A DNA stretch of 64,000 nt from NCBI RefSeq assembly GCF_900182575.1, contig NZ_FXSZ01000005.1, positions 1-64,000 of the forward strand, written 5' to 3'. Below are positions 26,707-34,789 of the stretch, one piece after another (position 1 is the stretch's first letter; every line of letters starts with the position of its first letter). A program made the position numbers and the translations under genes. Below the pieces are notes generated by a model that saw nothing but the letters and a program-made list of their open reading frames with translations, did no database searches and had not been told where the DNA came from. This DNA comes from Solitalea koreensis (lineage in GTDB: Bacteria > Bacteroidota > Bacteroidia > Sphingobacteriales > Sphingobacteriaceae).

Positions 26707-27378
26707 TTAAGACTCTTTTCGAAACCAATTGTTTTTGAAAGCCCGTTTAATGGCAATTGTTCGCCAGTTGTATTTTACTGCAAGAAATCTTAGCGCGAAA
26801 GAGCATGTAATTGAAATTATGGCTGCTGTTTTAGCGTGGAAATGCAAAAAGCCTCCTATTATAAGGAATGTAACAATGGCAAGTAAGGATGCTACCGAAT
26901 AGAATCGTCCGGGTTTAAAAAGTTTGATTTCATCTTTGGTTAAAACATCTCTTATTAATCCTCCTCCAACTGCATTGATAAACCCAATTATAAGAGCAGT
27001 AACTGGGCTTAATCCCAAATAGATAGTTTTTTGTGTTCCATAAACCGCATAAATTCCTAATGATAATGAATCAACAAGTGTAATAGTTCGCTGCAAGCGA
27101 TGTACTTGCGTATAAAAAAATATTCCAACAGTGCCTGAAATAAGTACTGTTAAGAGGTATCTATAATCTTGTAATACTACCGGAGGACCGTGTTGAAGTA
27201 GTACATCTCTTATCAAGCCACCACCAACACTGGTTACAAAAGCCAATACATATACTCCAATAAAATCATAACCCTTTTCTACGGCCTTTACAGAACCCAC
27301 AAAAGCAAATAGAAAGGTGGCAAATAAGTCAAACCAAATAGGTAAATGATACTGGCCTTGGATGGTTACTTCTTCCAT
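26707..27378 (-). CDS. TRIC-type cation channel family protein (UPF0126, YicG-like)
   Basis: A 223-residue protein with seven hydrophobic segments and the duplicated family repeat: GGGLIRDVLLQHGPPVVL in the first half and GGGLIRDVLTKDEIKLF in the second. Bacterial members are related to eukaryotic TRIC monovalent-cation channels; some have been linked to amino acid uptake. First of a tightly spaced group with the barrel protein and the K+ channel. Confidence 0.93.
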   Translation of the reverse strand: MEEVTIQGQYHLPIWFDLFATFLFAFVGSVKAVEKGYDFIGVYVLAFVTSVGGGLIRDVLLQHGPPVVLQDYRYLLTVLISGTVGIFFYTQVHRLQRTITLVDSLSLGIYAVYGTQKTIYLGLSPVTALIIGFINAVGGGLIRDVLTKDEIKLFKPGRFYSVASLLAIVTFLIIGGFLHFHAKTAAIISITCSFALRFLAVKYNWRTIAIKRAFKNNWFRKES

Positions 27379-27558
27379 AAATTAAACCGCTAATGCTTAC
27401 AAGATACAGTATTCTCTTGGTTGCCATTTTATATGAAATGTTAAAATTGCTTTCATGCAAATGACTTTAGGTTCAAAAGTACACTTCGTCTGCTTTTTTT
27501 ATAGGATGAAAATAAAAAATGACTGTTTGAGTAGTCGGGGGATTTTTGATACAGTTAG

Positions 27559-28233
27559 TTAAGCAATTGCTGCTTTTTTTTCTGAATGCAATTTTTTCAA
27601 TGCAATCATTAAATTATTGCGCACTTCAATAAGGTGATTTTTTCTGGACTGAAAAGCTTCTTCGTATCTTCCTTCTTTACACAGATTTAAAAAATCACGG
27701 TTAGATGCATGAGAATAATTGCCTTGGTCGAGAAATTTTTGGAGCAATCCTGTAGCACGAGCAATCAATTGATAGATTTCCTTAATGATCTCGATGGCAT
27801 GATGCAGTTTTGAAGGTGCGTACATTGCCGCTGCGAAGTACCATGTATAACTCATAAAAGATCTGAAATCAGTAGTTTTTTCATTCAACGCCAACATTTT
27901 TTCAGCTTTGTCAAAATCTTCTTTAGTATAATTATTCTTTACCTTTTCATAAATTAAATCCAAGAGAGCTATATGAATGTTTAAAATTTCTTCAATTTCA
28001 GGGAGTTCGACGGCTTTTACAATAGCACCCTTAAATGGTAAAATTGTAATGTAGTTTTCACTTGCTAATGCTTTTAAAGCTTCTCGTACAGGAATACGGC
28101 TTACTCCAAAATCTTCCGCTAAGCGATGCTCAAGGATACGTTCGCCTTCTTTTAGTTCACCTAAAAGTATATCAAATTTTATTTTTTCAACAATTTGCTC
28201 TGATAATGTATTAATTTGAAGTTTTTTGCTCAT
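27559..28233 (-). CDS. GntR family (FadR-type) regulator, paralog 1
   Basis: A 224-residue regulator with a winged-helix domain (about 1-75, LSEQIVEKIKFDILLGELKE and GVSRIPVREALKALASEN) and a helical C-terminal FCD-like domain that binds a ligand, often a carboxylic acid. It is a gap-free paralog of the gene directly upstream, identical at more than half of positions by eye. Target unknown; hppD is the next gene upstream of the pair. Confidence 0.9.
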   Translation of the reverse strand: MSKKLQINTLSEQIVEKIKFDILLGELKEGERILEHRLAEDFGVSRIPVREALKALASENYITILPFKGAIVKAVELPEIEEILNIHIALLDLIYEKVKNNYTKEDFDKAEKMLALNEKTTDFRSFMSYTWYFAAAMYAPSKLHHAIEIIKEIYQLIARATGLLQKFLDQGNYSHASNRDFLNLCKEGRYEEAFQSRKNHLIEVRNNLMIALKKLHSEKKAAIA

Positions 28234-28284
28234 CTCTCAATAAATGGTAAGGGGTAACCTTAAGTGTAGTTCAACTGTTTTAAA

Positions 28285-28959
28285 TTAAGCAGTAATTCTT
28301 ACATTTTCAGAATGTAATTTATTAACAATCGTCATATATTCTTCTCTTACTTTTATAATATGCTGTTTCCGTACCGCAAAAGCCTCGTCATAATGGCCTT
28401 CTTTACATAAGTTTAAAAATTCACGATTCGTGGTATGTGGATAAGCGGCTTCGGATGTGAATTTTTTTAACAAAACCGTAGCCCTGGAAAACATTTGATA
28501 AATTTCTTTTAGGATATCGATGGTATGAGAAAGCCCCGAAGGAGCATACATCACTTCTGCAAAATCCCAGGTTAAGCGTTTAAAGTTTCTAAAATCAGTG
28601 TTTGCTTCAACCGCATCTAATATTTTATCAGCCTTTTCAAAATCAGCAATTGTAAGTTTGTTTTTTACTTTATCACGAATTAAATCTAAGAGGGCAAGAT
28701 GAATGTTTAATGTTTCCTCCACATCCGGCATTTGAACGTCTTTTACAATTGCTCCTTTAAAAGGCTGAATTGTGATAAAGTTTTCACTGGCAAGTGTCTT
28801 CAATGCTTCACGTACAGGAATTCGACTTACGCCAAACTCTGTGGCCAGTTGTTGTTCAAGTATACGCTCTCCTTCTTTTAATTTGCCTGAAATTATTTCT
28901 AGTTTTAGTTTCTCAACAATTTGTTCAGATAGGGTGCTGACTTGAATCTTCTTATCCAT
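28285..28959 (-). CDS. GntR family (FadR-type) regulator, paralog 2
   Basis: A 224-residue winged-helix regulator (GVSRIPVREALKTLASEN, about residues 42-60) with the same FCD-like C-terminal half as its neighbour; the two proteins align end to end without gaps. The genes are 51 bp apart in the same direction, so they arose by tandem duplication. It begins 331 bp after the hppD end on the same strand, behind a strong terminator, so it probably has its own promoter. Confidence 0.9.
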   Translation of the reverse strand: MDKKIQVSTLSEQIVEKLKLEIISGKLKEGERILEQQLATEFGVSRIPVREALKTLASENFITIQPFKGAIVKDVQMPDVEETLNIHLALLDLIRDKVKNKLTIADFEKADKILDAVEANTDFRNFKRLTWDFAEVMYAPSGLSHTIDILKEIYQMFSRATVLLKKFTSEAAYPHTTNREFLNLCKEGHYDEAFAVRKQHIIKVREEYMTIVNKLHSENVRITA

Positions 28960-29290
28960 GTGGTTTAGATATTAGATAACTGTGGCTTACAATGAAATCA
29001 TTAACAGAATGTAATAAGATTAAGAATAATAAACTATAAGGCCAAGTATAATTATAATTGTTTTTTGCTTATTGCATTACTGTTTATAAATGTTGAATGG
29101 GCAATTGGGGGTGAAAAGGATGGGATGGTCTTTAAAGTAAAAGGTGTTTACATCTCAGCTAAAGCTAAAATGAGAGAAAGAAAATCGCAGTGGAATCGCA
29201 AAATGCGCCCAAATAATAAATCATCAGAACGTATAAACAAAACGAAAGGCCTCAATTGTGAGGCCTTTCGTTTTGTTAGGATTATTAAGC
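28960..29290. other. intergenic region holding the hppD terminator
   Basis: No gene seen; a short frame here covers the terminator hairpin and has no coding signature. It contains the presumed promoter of the GntR pair, but I see no clear TAnnTTTG match. Confidence 0.5.
29236..29277 (-). terminator. terminator of hppD
   Basis: Nineteen-bp perfect stem (29236-29254 with 29259-29277; core ACGAAAGGCCTCA / TGAGGCCTTTCGT) with an ATTG loop, 14 bp past the hppD stop. One of the strongest in the window. Confidence 0.93.
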
Positions 29291-30442
29291 TTATAAATTT
29301 CCTCTTTTACCTTGTTCTAATTCAATAGCTTCGAACAAAGCCTTAAAGTTTCCTTTACCAAATGAGGTCGCTCCTTTACGTTGAATGATTTCGTAAAATA
29401 CAGTAGGACGATCTTCTACCGGTTTGGTGAAAATTTGTAATAAATAACCTTCTTCGTCGCGGTCAACAAGAATGTTAAGATCTTTGATAGCCTGGATGTC
29501 TTCATCGATCTTACCTACGCGCTCAAATAAATTATCGTAGTATGTATCAGGAACTACTAAGAATTCCACTCCACGGCGACGAAGTTCTGACACGGTTTCG
29601 ATGATATTATCAGTAGCTAAAGCAAGGTGTTGAACGCCTGCCCCTCCATAATAGTCAATATATTCTTCGATTTGTGACTTCTTTTTGCCTTCGGCCGGTT
29701 CATTAATTGGGAATTTTACGTAACCGCTTCCGTTTGATACCACTTTCGACATTAATGAAGTGTATTCGGTTGAAATGTCATGATCATCAAATGTGATAAG
29801 CAATTTAAAGCCCATTACGTCTTCGTAAAAACTAACCCACTTATTCATTTCACCCCAACCTACGTTACCAACGCAGTGATCAATGAATTTTAAACCTACA
29901 GGTTGAGCTAACATAGGTTTATCAACCGGCATATAACCAGGCATAAATACACCAGTGTAGTTTTTACGCTCCACAAAGGTGTGGATAGTTTCACCATACG
30001 TATGGATAGCCGACATTTTTACTTCACCAAATTCATCAGAAACAGTTTTGGTTTTGAATGCAGGTTGAGCACCGCGTTTTGTAGTTTCAGCAAATGCTTT
30101 TTCAGCATCATCAACCCATAAGGCTAATACTTTTACGCCATCACCGTGTAAACGAACATGTTCTGAAATAGCATCATCCGGATCGAATGAAGTAGTAAGT
30201 ACTAAGCGAATTTTGCCTTGCTCCAGTACATAAGAGGCTTTTCCACGAACACCGGTTTCAGGGCCAGCGTAGGCAATTAATTTATACCCAAATGCTGCTT
30301 GGTAGAAGTAAGCTGATTGTTTAGCGTTACCTACATAAAATTCAACGTGGTCAGTACCTAAGAGAGGTAAAAAATCTTGTGCTGGGTTGTGTCCTTTATG
30401 AAGTTGATCCAATAAATTGGTGGTTTCTTTTTCAGTTGCCAT
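29291..30442 (-). CDS. hppD: 4-hydroxyphenylpyruvate dioxygenase
   Basis: Non-haem Fe(II) dioxygenase that turns 4-hydroxyphenylpyruvate into homogentisate. The 383-residue protein has two vicinal-oxygen-chelate domains: N-terminal (TDHVEFYVGNAKQSAYFYQ) and C-terminal (FIDHCVGNVGWGEM with the first Fe-ligand His, GAGVQHLALATDNI with the second, and FYEIIQRKG with the Glu). It lies downstream of hmgA on the same strand, with a 153-bp gap that holds a tiny ORF. Together with hmgA and the fumarylacetoacetase gene it makes up a tyrosine degradation locus. Confidence 0.97.
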   Translation of the reverse strand: MATEKETTNLLDQLHKGHNPAQDFLPLLGTDHVEFYVGNAKQSAYFYQAAFGYKLIAYAGPETGVRGKASYVLEQGKIRLVLTTSFDPDDAISEHVRLHGDGVKVLALWVDDAEKAFAETTKRGAQPAFKTKTVSDEFGEVKMSAIHTYGETIHTFVERKNYTGVFMPGYMPVDKPMLAQPVGLKFIDHCVGNVGWGEMNKWVSFYEDVMGFKLLITFDDHDISTEYTSLMSKVVSNGSGYVKFPINEPAEGKKKSQIEEYIDYYGGAGVQHLALATDNIIETVSELRRRGVEFLVVPDTYYDNLFERVGKIDEDIQAIKDLNILVDRDEEGYLLQIFTKPVEDRPTVFYEIIQRKGATSFGKGNFKALFEAIELEQGKRGNL

Positions 30443-30534
30443 AATATTATTTTTTTAGAAAGCGTTGTTAATGAATTATTGCTGTTTTGTTAGTCTTTGT
30501 TTTTTGAATCTTTTTCTTGCTTCTCAATAAAGAA

Positions 30535-30579
30535 CTACCACATGGCTAAATGACCACTCATAAAAGCTAATCTTCTCAT
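30535..30579 (-). CDS. possible 14-residue leader peptide before hppD
   Basis: In the hmgA-hppD gap there is an ATG-to-TAG frame coding MRRLAFMSGHLAMW, starting 17 bp after the hmgA stop. A frame this short can arise by chance. Its place in the leader of a catabolic gene, and the Met-Trp-stop ending, make it worth noting. No Shine-Dalgarno site is seen, as for most genes here. Function, if any, unknown. Confidence 0.3.
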   Translation of the reverse strand: MRRLAFMSGHLAMW

Positions 30580-30595
30580 TTTTATTAATTGGTTA

Positions 30596-31762
30596 TTATT
30601 CTACGTTTTCCTGCCACGATTTAAAGTAATCGGGATCTTCAATCGCTATAGCATCTTCAGTGATCATTAATGGGCGGAATGGATCAATCATTACCGCAAG
30701 CTCTTCTGTTGATTCTTTACCAATGCTTTTCTCAACCGTTCCTGGGTGTGGTCCATGAGGAATACCTCCAGGGTGTAAGGTAATTTGCCCCTTTTCAACA
30801 CTCTTACGGCTCATAAAGTCGCCGTCTACGTAATATAAAACCTCATCAGAATCTACATTGCTATGATTGTAAGGAGCAGGAATTGATTCCGGATGATAAT
30901 CGTACTTACGCGGACAGAATGAGCAAACCACGAAATTGTGTGCTTCAAAAGTTTGATGAACTGGAGGCGGTTGATGCAAACGACCTGTAATTGGTTCGAA
31001 GTTATGAATTGAAAATGCCCAAGGGTAATGGAAGCCATCCCATCCAATGAAATCAAAAGGATGAGTACCATAAACATAAGGGTAGATCAATCCTTGTTTT
31101 TTAATCAATACCTTAAATTCTCCGTATTCGTCAAAGGTTTCTAAGTTTTCAGGGCGTTTAATGTCGCGTTCGCAGAAAGGAGAATGTTCAAGCAATTGGC
31201 CGAATTCATTACGATAACGCTTTGGTGTACGGATGGGGCTGAATGACTCAGTGATGAATAAACGGTTGTCTTCATCGTTAAAGTGAAGTTGGTAAATGGT
31301 TCCGCGAGGAATTACCAAATAATCACCGTATTCAAATTTAATCTGCCCGAAGCCGGTTTTTAGAACTCCTGAACCAACATGAACGAAGATCAGTTCATCT
31401 GCCTGGCTATTCTTATAAAAATAATCAGTCATTGATTTACGAGGAGCTGCCAGCGAAATGTGAAGGTCGTCATTTACCAAAACCGGTTTTCTGCTTTTTA
31501 GGAAATCATCTTCAGGTTGAATTTTAAATCCTTTTAAGCTGGTATGTTTTAAGTGCTTTTTGTGCGCAATTTTTGGTTCAACAGAATACGGTTCACCCAT
31601 CGCTTTTACAATTGTTGGCGGGTGACAGTGATAAACCAGTGAATAAAGGTTTGAAAAACCTTCTGTAGATACCAGTTCTTCTGCATAAAGTTTGCCGTCG
31701 GGTTTGCGAAATACAGTATGACGCTTTGCAGGAATTGATCCTAATGTATGATAAATAGGCAT
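30596..31762 (-). CDS. hmgA: homogentisate 1,2-dioxygenase
   Basis: Fe(II) ring-cleaving enzyme that forms maleylacetoacetate. The 388-residue protein is a cupin-type homogentisate dioxygenase: VHVGSGVLKTGFGQIKFEYGD (beta-sandwich), FDFIGWDGFHYPWAFSIHNFEPI, CSFCPRKYDYHPESIPAPYNHSNVDSDE-type Fe-binding region split here as CPRKYDYHPE and NVDSDEVLYYVDG, and HPGGIPHGPHPG with His ligands. Slightly shorter than the human enzyme, normal for this phylum. It is divergent from the fumarylacetoacetase-family gene and upstream of hppD. Confidence 0.96.
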   Translation of the reverse strand: MPIYHTLGSIPAKRHTVFRKPDGKLYAEELVSTEGFSNLYSLVYHCHPPTIVKAMGEPYSVEPKIAHKKHLKHTSLKGFKIQPEDDFLKSRKPVLVNDDLHISLAAPRKSMTDYFYKNSQADELIFVHVGSGVLKTGFGQIKFEYGDYLVIPRGTIYQLHFNDEDNRLFITESFSPIRTPKRYRNEFGQLLEHSPFCERDIKRPENLETFDEYGEFKVLIKKQGLIYPYVYGTHPFDFIGWDGFHYPWAFSIHNFEPITGRLHQPPPVHQTFEAHNFVVCSFCPRKYDYHPESIPAPYNHSNVDSDEVLYYVDGDFMSRKSVEKGQITLHPGGIPHGPHPGTVEKSIGKESTEELAVMIDPFRPLMITEDAIAIEDPDYFKSWQENVE

Positions 31763-32073
31763 AGTTTATTAATTGGTTAAATTAAACTATTATAAAAAGT
31801 TAAATGTATAGGGTGGCTGCAAATAATTGATTTACAGTAAATTTACAAAGAAGTAAGGCTTAAAGAGAATATTGAGCGAAAACGATTTTCGATAGAATTA
31901 AAAACCTATAGCGAGATACTACCCATTGGTAGGTCATTAAAGTGATGAGTATGGCTACAAGTATATTCATATAAACAACTGCAAATCTAAGATAAAGATT
32001 TTTTATATTAACAATGAATATACAGCCTTCGCGCAAAATTTATAGCTTTGAATTCCCAAAATTAAACATACAT
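31763..32073. other. divergent control region of hmgA and the fumarylacetoacetase gene
   Basis: No gene is seen. It contains the palindrome CGAAAA-CGA-TTTTCG (31877-31891) and a small CTACC/GGTAG hairpin (31919-31932). An ATG at 32014 could extend the + strand gene by 20 residues, but they do not look like the family. Confidence 0.5.
31877..31891. promoter_or_regulatory. candidate operator in the hmgA/fah divergent promoter
   Basis: Fifteen-bp palindrome CGAAAACGATTTTCG (arms of six, three-base centre) placed between the two divergent catabolic genes. Symmetry and position suggest a regulator site; the regulator is not shown. Confidence 0.5.
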
Positions 32074-33087
32074 ATGAAGTTAGTTACCTATAAAACTGAA
32101 GACCGTGAACATTTAGGCATTTTTGTTAACGGCCATATTTATAACCTGAATGACTGCAATCACGCAATTCCAGATAATATGATCGCGTTTCTGGAAGGTG
32201 GTGACGATGTAATGGATCGTGCCCGCCAAATTGAGGCTGATATTAAATCAGGTAAATTGCAGGCTCGTAAAGAGTTGTTCTTCGAATTATTGGCACCTGT
32301 TCCGCGCCCCACTTCTTGTCGAGATGGGTATGCCTTCCGTCAGCACGTATTTACTGCCCGCCGTAACAGAGGTGTTCCAATGATTCCTGAGTTTGATCAA
32401 TACCCAATCTTCTATTTTACAAATCATAACGCCATTCAAGGCCCGGGAGCAATTGAGTGCATGCCGGATCATTTTCGTAAGCTCGATTTTGAATTAGAGG
32501 CTGCAATTGTAATTGGTAAAAAAGGTAGGAATATTAAAGCATCAGAAGCTGACCAATACATTGCAGGTTACATGATTATGAATGATATGAGTGCGCGTGT
32601 GTTGCAAATGGAAGAAATGTTGTTAAATCTTGGTCCTGCTAAAGGGAAAGATTTCTCTACCGTTATCGGCCCATGGTTGGTGACACCTGATGAATTAGAA
32701 CCGTATCGTGTTCCAACAAAAGAAGGTCATGTTGGCGCGCAATACAATTTGAATATGAAATGTTGGGTAAATGGAATTCAAGTTTCTGAAGGTAATGTAG
32801 CTGATATGGATTGGACCTTTGCTGAAATTGTAGAACGTTGTGCTTATGGAGCCGATATTCTTCCAGGTGATGTGATCGGTTCAGGAACGGTGGGTACAGG
32901 TTGTTTCCTTGAGTTGAATGGAACAGGTAAACTTGAAAATCCTGATTACAAAGAGCAGTGGTTACAAAATGGTGATATTGTAGAAATGGAAATCACCGGA
33001 CTTGGTCGTTTGAGTAATACCATTACCGCAGTAGAAACCGATTTTTCGATCATTAACATGAAAAAAACTGCATCTGTGCAGGCATAA
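32074..33087 (+). CDS. fumarylacetoacetate hydrolase family protein
   Basis: A 337-residue protein of the FAH fold, expected to cleave fumarylacetoacetate to fumarate and acetoacetate. Blocks: NLNDCNHAIPDN at the start, PVPRPTSCRDGYAFRQHV, KLDFELEAAIVIGKKGRNI with acidic metal ligands, YMIMNDMSARVLQ, and the GDVIGSGTVGTGCFLELNGTG-type end split as GDVIGSGTVGTG. I start at the ATG giving MKLVTYKTEDREHLG, which matches the family. It is divergent from hmgA. No maleylacetoacetate isomerase gene is in the window. Confidence 0.92.
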   Translation: MKLVTYKTEDREHLGIFVNGHIYNLNDCNHAIPDNMIAFLEGGDDVMDRARQIEADIKSGKLQARKELFFELLAPVPRPTSCRDGYAFRQHVFTARRNRGVPMIPEFDQYPIFYFTNHNAIQGPGAIECMPDHFRKLDFELEAAIVIGKKGRNIKASEADQYIAGYMIMNDMSARVLQMEEMLLNLGPAKGKDFSTVIGPWLVTPDELEPYRVPTKEGHVGAQYNLNMKCWVNGIQVSEGNVADMDWTFAEIVERCAYGADILPGDVIGSGTVGTGCFLELNGTGKLENPDYKEQWLQNGDIVEMEITGLGRLSNTITAVETDFSIINMKKTASVQA

Positions 33088-33098
33088 TTTTAAAATTT

Positions 33099-33154
33099 AA
33101 CCACAAAGTACACTAAGATAATTTCTTTATTCTTGCTTGGTGTGCTTTGTGGTT
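33099..33154. repeat. palindromic repeat (CCACAAAG type)
   Basis: AACCACAAAG (33099-33108) and CTTTGTGGTT (33145-33154) form the base of an imperfect hairpin that continues with ACAC/GTGT and AAG/CTT. The sequence resembles a dispersed CCACAAAG-type palindrome I recall from other bacterial genomes; only one copy is seen here. Confidence 0.65.
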
Positions 33155-33169
33155 TATAACTTTCTTACA

Positions 33170-34063
33170 ATGCGTTCATTTATTCTCAAAGATCTTAAGC
33201 CCTCTGAAGCGCAAAACTATTTACAACATGCTATTGCTCCTCGTCCAATTTGCTTCGCTTCAACTATCGATGCTGAAGGTAATCATAACTTAAGTCCTTT
33301 TAGTTTCTTTAATCTTTTTAGCTCTAATCCGCCTATTTGTATCTTTTCTCCTGCGCGAAGAGTACGAGATAATACCACAAAACACACACTTCAAAATGTG
33401 CAGGCCGTAAAAGAGGTGGTGATTAACATGGTTACTTACGATATGGTTCAACAAACCTCATTGGCCAGTACAGAATATGCCAAAGGAGTAAATGAGTTTG
33501 AGAAATCAGGTTTTACGATGTTGAAATCTGATTTAGTAAAACCAATGCGGGTTGCTGAATCGCCGGTGCAAATGGAATGCATTGTTCGTGATATTATTTC
33601 ATTAGGAAACGAGGGAGGAGCGGGGAATTTAGTTCTTGCCGAAATTATTAAAATGCACATCAGCGAATCTATTTTGAAAGATGATGGAACCGGTATTGAT
33701 CAAACTAAACTAGATTTAGTTGCCCGGTTAGGCGGTGATTGGTATGCTCGCGTTACCCCGGAATCGTTATTTCATGTAGCTAAACCATTAACGACTCTGG
33801 GTATCGGCGTTGATAATATTCCTTCAGCAATTCGTAATAGCAATGTGCTGACCGGAAATAATTTAGGTCAACTAGGTAACGTAGAAAAACTGCCGAGTGA
33901 TGAAGAAATTGATTCATTAAAAATGAACGGTGAGATCAAAGAGATTTTCGATGCCTTTATTGGTGATAAGCACTCTCTTGAAATTCATCTTCATAAAAAA
34001 GCTAAAGAATTGTTAGATAAAGGCGAAGTTCACGAAGCCTGGAAAATATTGTTGGCGCTTTAA
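33170..34063 (+). CDS. flavin reductase-like FMN-binding protein
   Basis: A 297-residue protein of the flavin reductase-like (FMN-binding split barrel) family: APRPICFASTIDAEGNHNLS, FNLFSSNPPICIFSP and the EIIKMH block line the FMN site (about residues 20-175). The C-terminal 100 residues are an extension of unclear role. I start at the ATG that gives MRSFILKDLKPSE; a longer frame begins inside the palindromic repeat. It follows the fumarylacetoacetase gene and may be cotranscribed. Confidence 0.88.
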   Translation: MRSFILKDLKPSEAQNYLQHAIAPRPICFASTIDAEGNHNLSPFSFFNLFSSNPPICIFSPARRVRDNTTKHTLQNVQAVKEVVINMVTYDMVQQTSLASTEYAKGVNEFEKSGFTMLKSDLVKPMRVAESPVQMECIVRDIISLGNEGGAGNLVLAEIIKMHISESILKDDGTGIDQTKLDLVARLGGDWYARVTPESLFHVAKPLTTLGIGVDNIPSAIRNSNVLTGNNLGQLGNVEKLPSDEEIDSLKMNGEIKEIFDAFIGDKHSLEIHLHKKAKELLDKGEVHEAWKILLAL

Positions 34064-34066
34064 GCC

Positions 34067-34106
34067 AAAAAAAGAGGCTGTCTATTTTAGACGGCCTCTT
34101 TTTTTA
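34067..34106. terminator. bidirectional terminator (GAGGCTGT type)
   Basis: AAAGAGGC-t-GTCTA / TAGAC-g-GCCTCTTT with a TTT loop and A and T runs on either side; serves the + strand flavin reductase gene and the minus strand OmpH gene. Shares the GAGGCTGT arm with two other terminators in the window. Confidence 0.88.
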
Positions 34107-34118
34107 AGTAGTCAGTAA

Positions 34119-34724
34119 TTATTTACCACCTTTGTACTCTTCATTTAAACCTTTTAATACATCAGCAGTTACATCTAGGCTCTCATCAGCGTACAAAATT
34201 GAACTATTGCCTTTTGAATAAGAAATAACCATTTTATAACCATGATCTTTTGAGTATTTTTTAAGATATTCTGTAATCTTATTATAAAGCATTTCGATTT
34301 CCTGCTGTTCTTCTTTAGCCGCCTGCTCTCTAAGATTTTGTTGCAATACACCAATTTCTTGCTGACGCTTACCTAGCATTTGCTCGGTTTGCTGACGTTG
34401 TTCAGCAGTAAGACTTCCGGCATTTTGTTGGTAACGTGCTACATCCTGTTGAAATGCACGACCTTTACTTTCAAACTGTTGTTGGCGAACAATATTTTTA
34501 TCGTCTAACTTCTTCTTTACATCAGTAAAGTAATTGTAATGTTTTTGCAAAGAATCAGAGTTTACATAAACAATGAGTTCACTCTTTTTCTCTTCATCTT
34601 TTTTAGGAGAAGATTCTGTTTTAGCGGTATTGGAAGTTTTGTTTGAATCACAAGCTGATACAATAACAGCAACAATCGCAATTCCAAAAAATGATTTGAT
34701 TAGGGTTGAAAAGTTTTTATTCAT
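34119..34724 (-). CDS. OmpH/Skp family periplasmic chaperone
   Basis: A 201-residue protein with a lipoprotein-like signal (VAVIVSACDSN, Cys at about residue 25), a Lys/Ser-rich linker, and a long helical coiled-coil (about 60-170) rich in Gln/Glu/Lys, the tentacle of Skp-type chaperones. It ends in the beta-sheet segment YKMVISYSKGNSSILYADESLDVT, typical of OmpH. Probably guides outer-membrane proteins. Confidence 0.88.
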   Translation of the reverse strand: MNKNFSTLIKSFFGIAIVAVIVSACDSNKTSNTAKTESSPKKDEEKKSELIVYVNSDSLQKHYNYFTDVKKKLDDKNIVRQQQFESKGRAFQQDVARYQQNAGSLTAEQRQQTEQMLGKRQQEIGVLQQNLREQAAKEEQQEIEMLYNKITEYLKKYSKDHGYKMVISYSKGNSSILYADESLDVTADVLKGLNEEYKGGK

Positions 34725-34744
34725 GAGTTTAATTTGCGTTGCGG

Positions 34745-34752
34745 CAAATATA
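34745..34752 (-). promoter_or_regulatory. promoter -7 element for the OmpH gene
   Basis: CAAATATA on the + strand reads TATATTTG on the minus strand, a perfect TAnnTTTG, 20 bp before the OmpH start. No well-spaced -33 TTTG. Confidence 0.55.
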
Positions 34753-34789
34753 AATAATCAATCGGTTTTAGGAATTTTTTTCAAAAAAA

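Noticed and set aside
29065..29328. 87-residue + strand frame
   Set aside because: It covers the hppD terminator and the hppD end; no coding signature.
32014..32073. 20-residue N-terminal extension of the fumarylacetoacetase-family protein
   Set aside because: The added residues do not match the family; the ATG at 32074 does.
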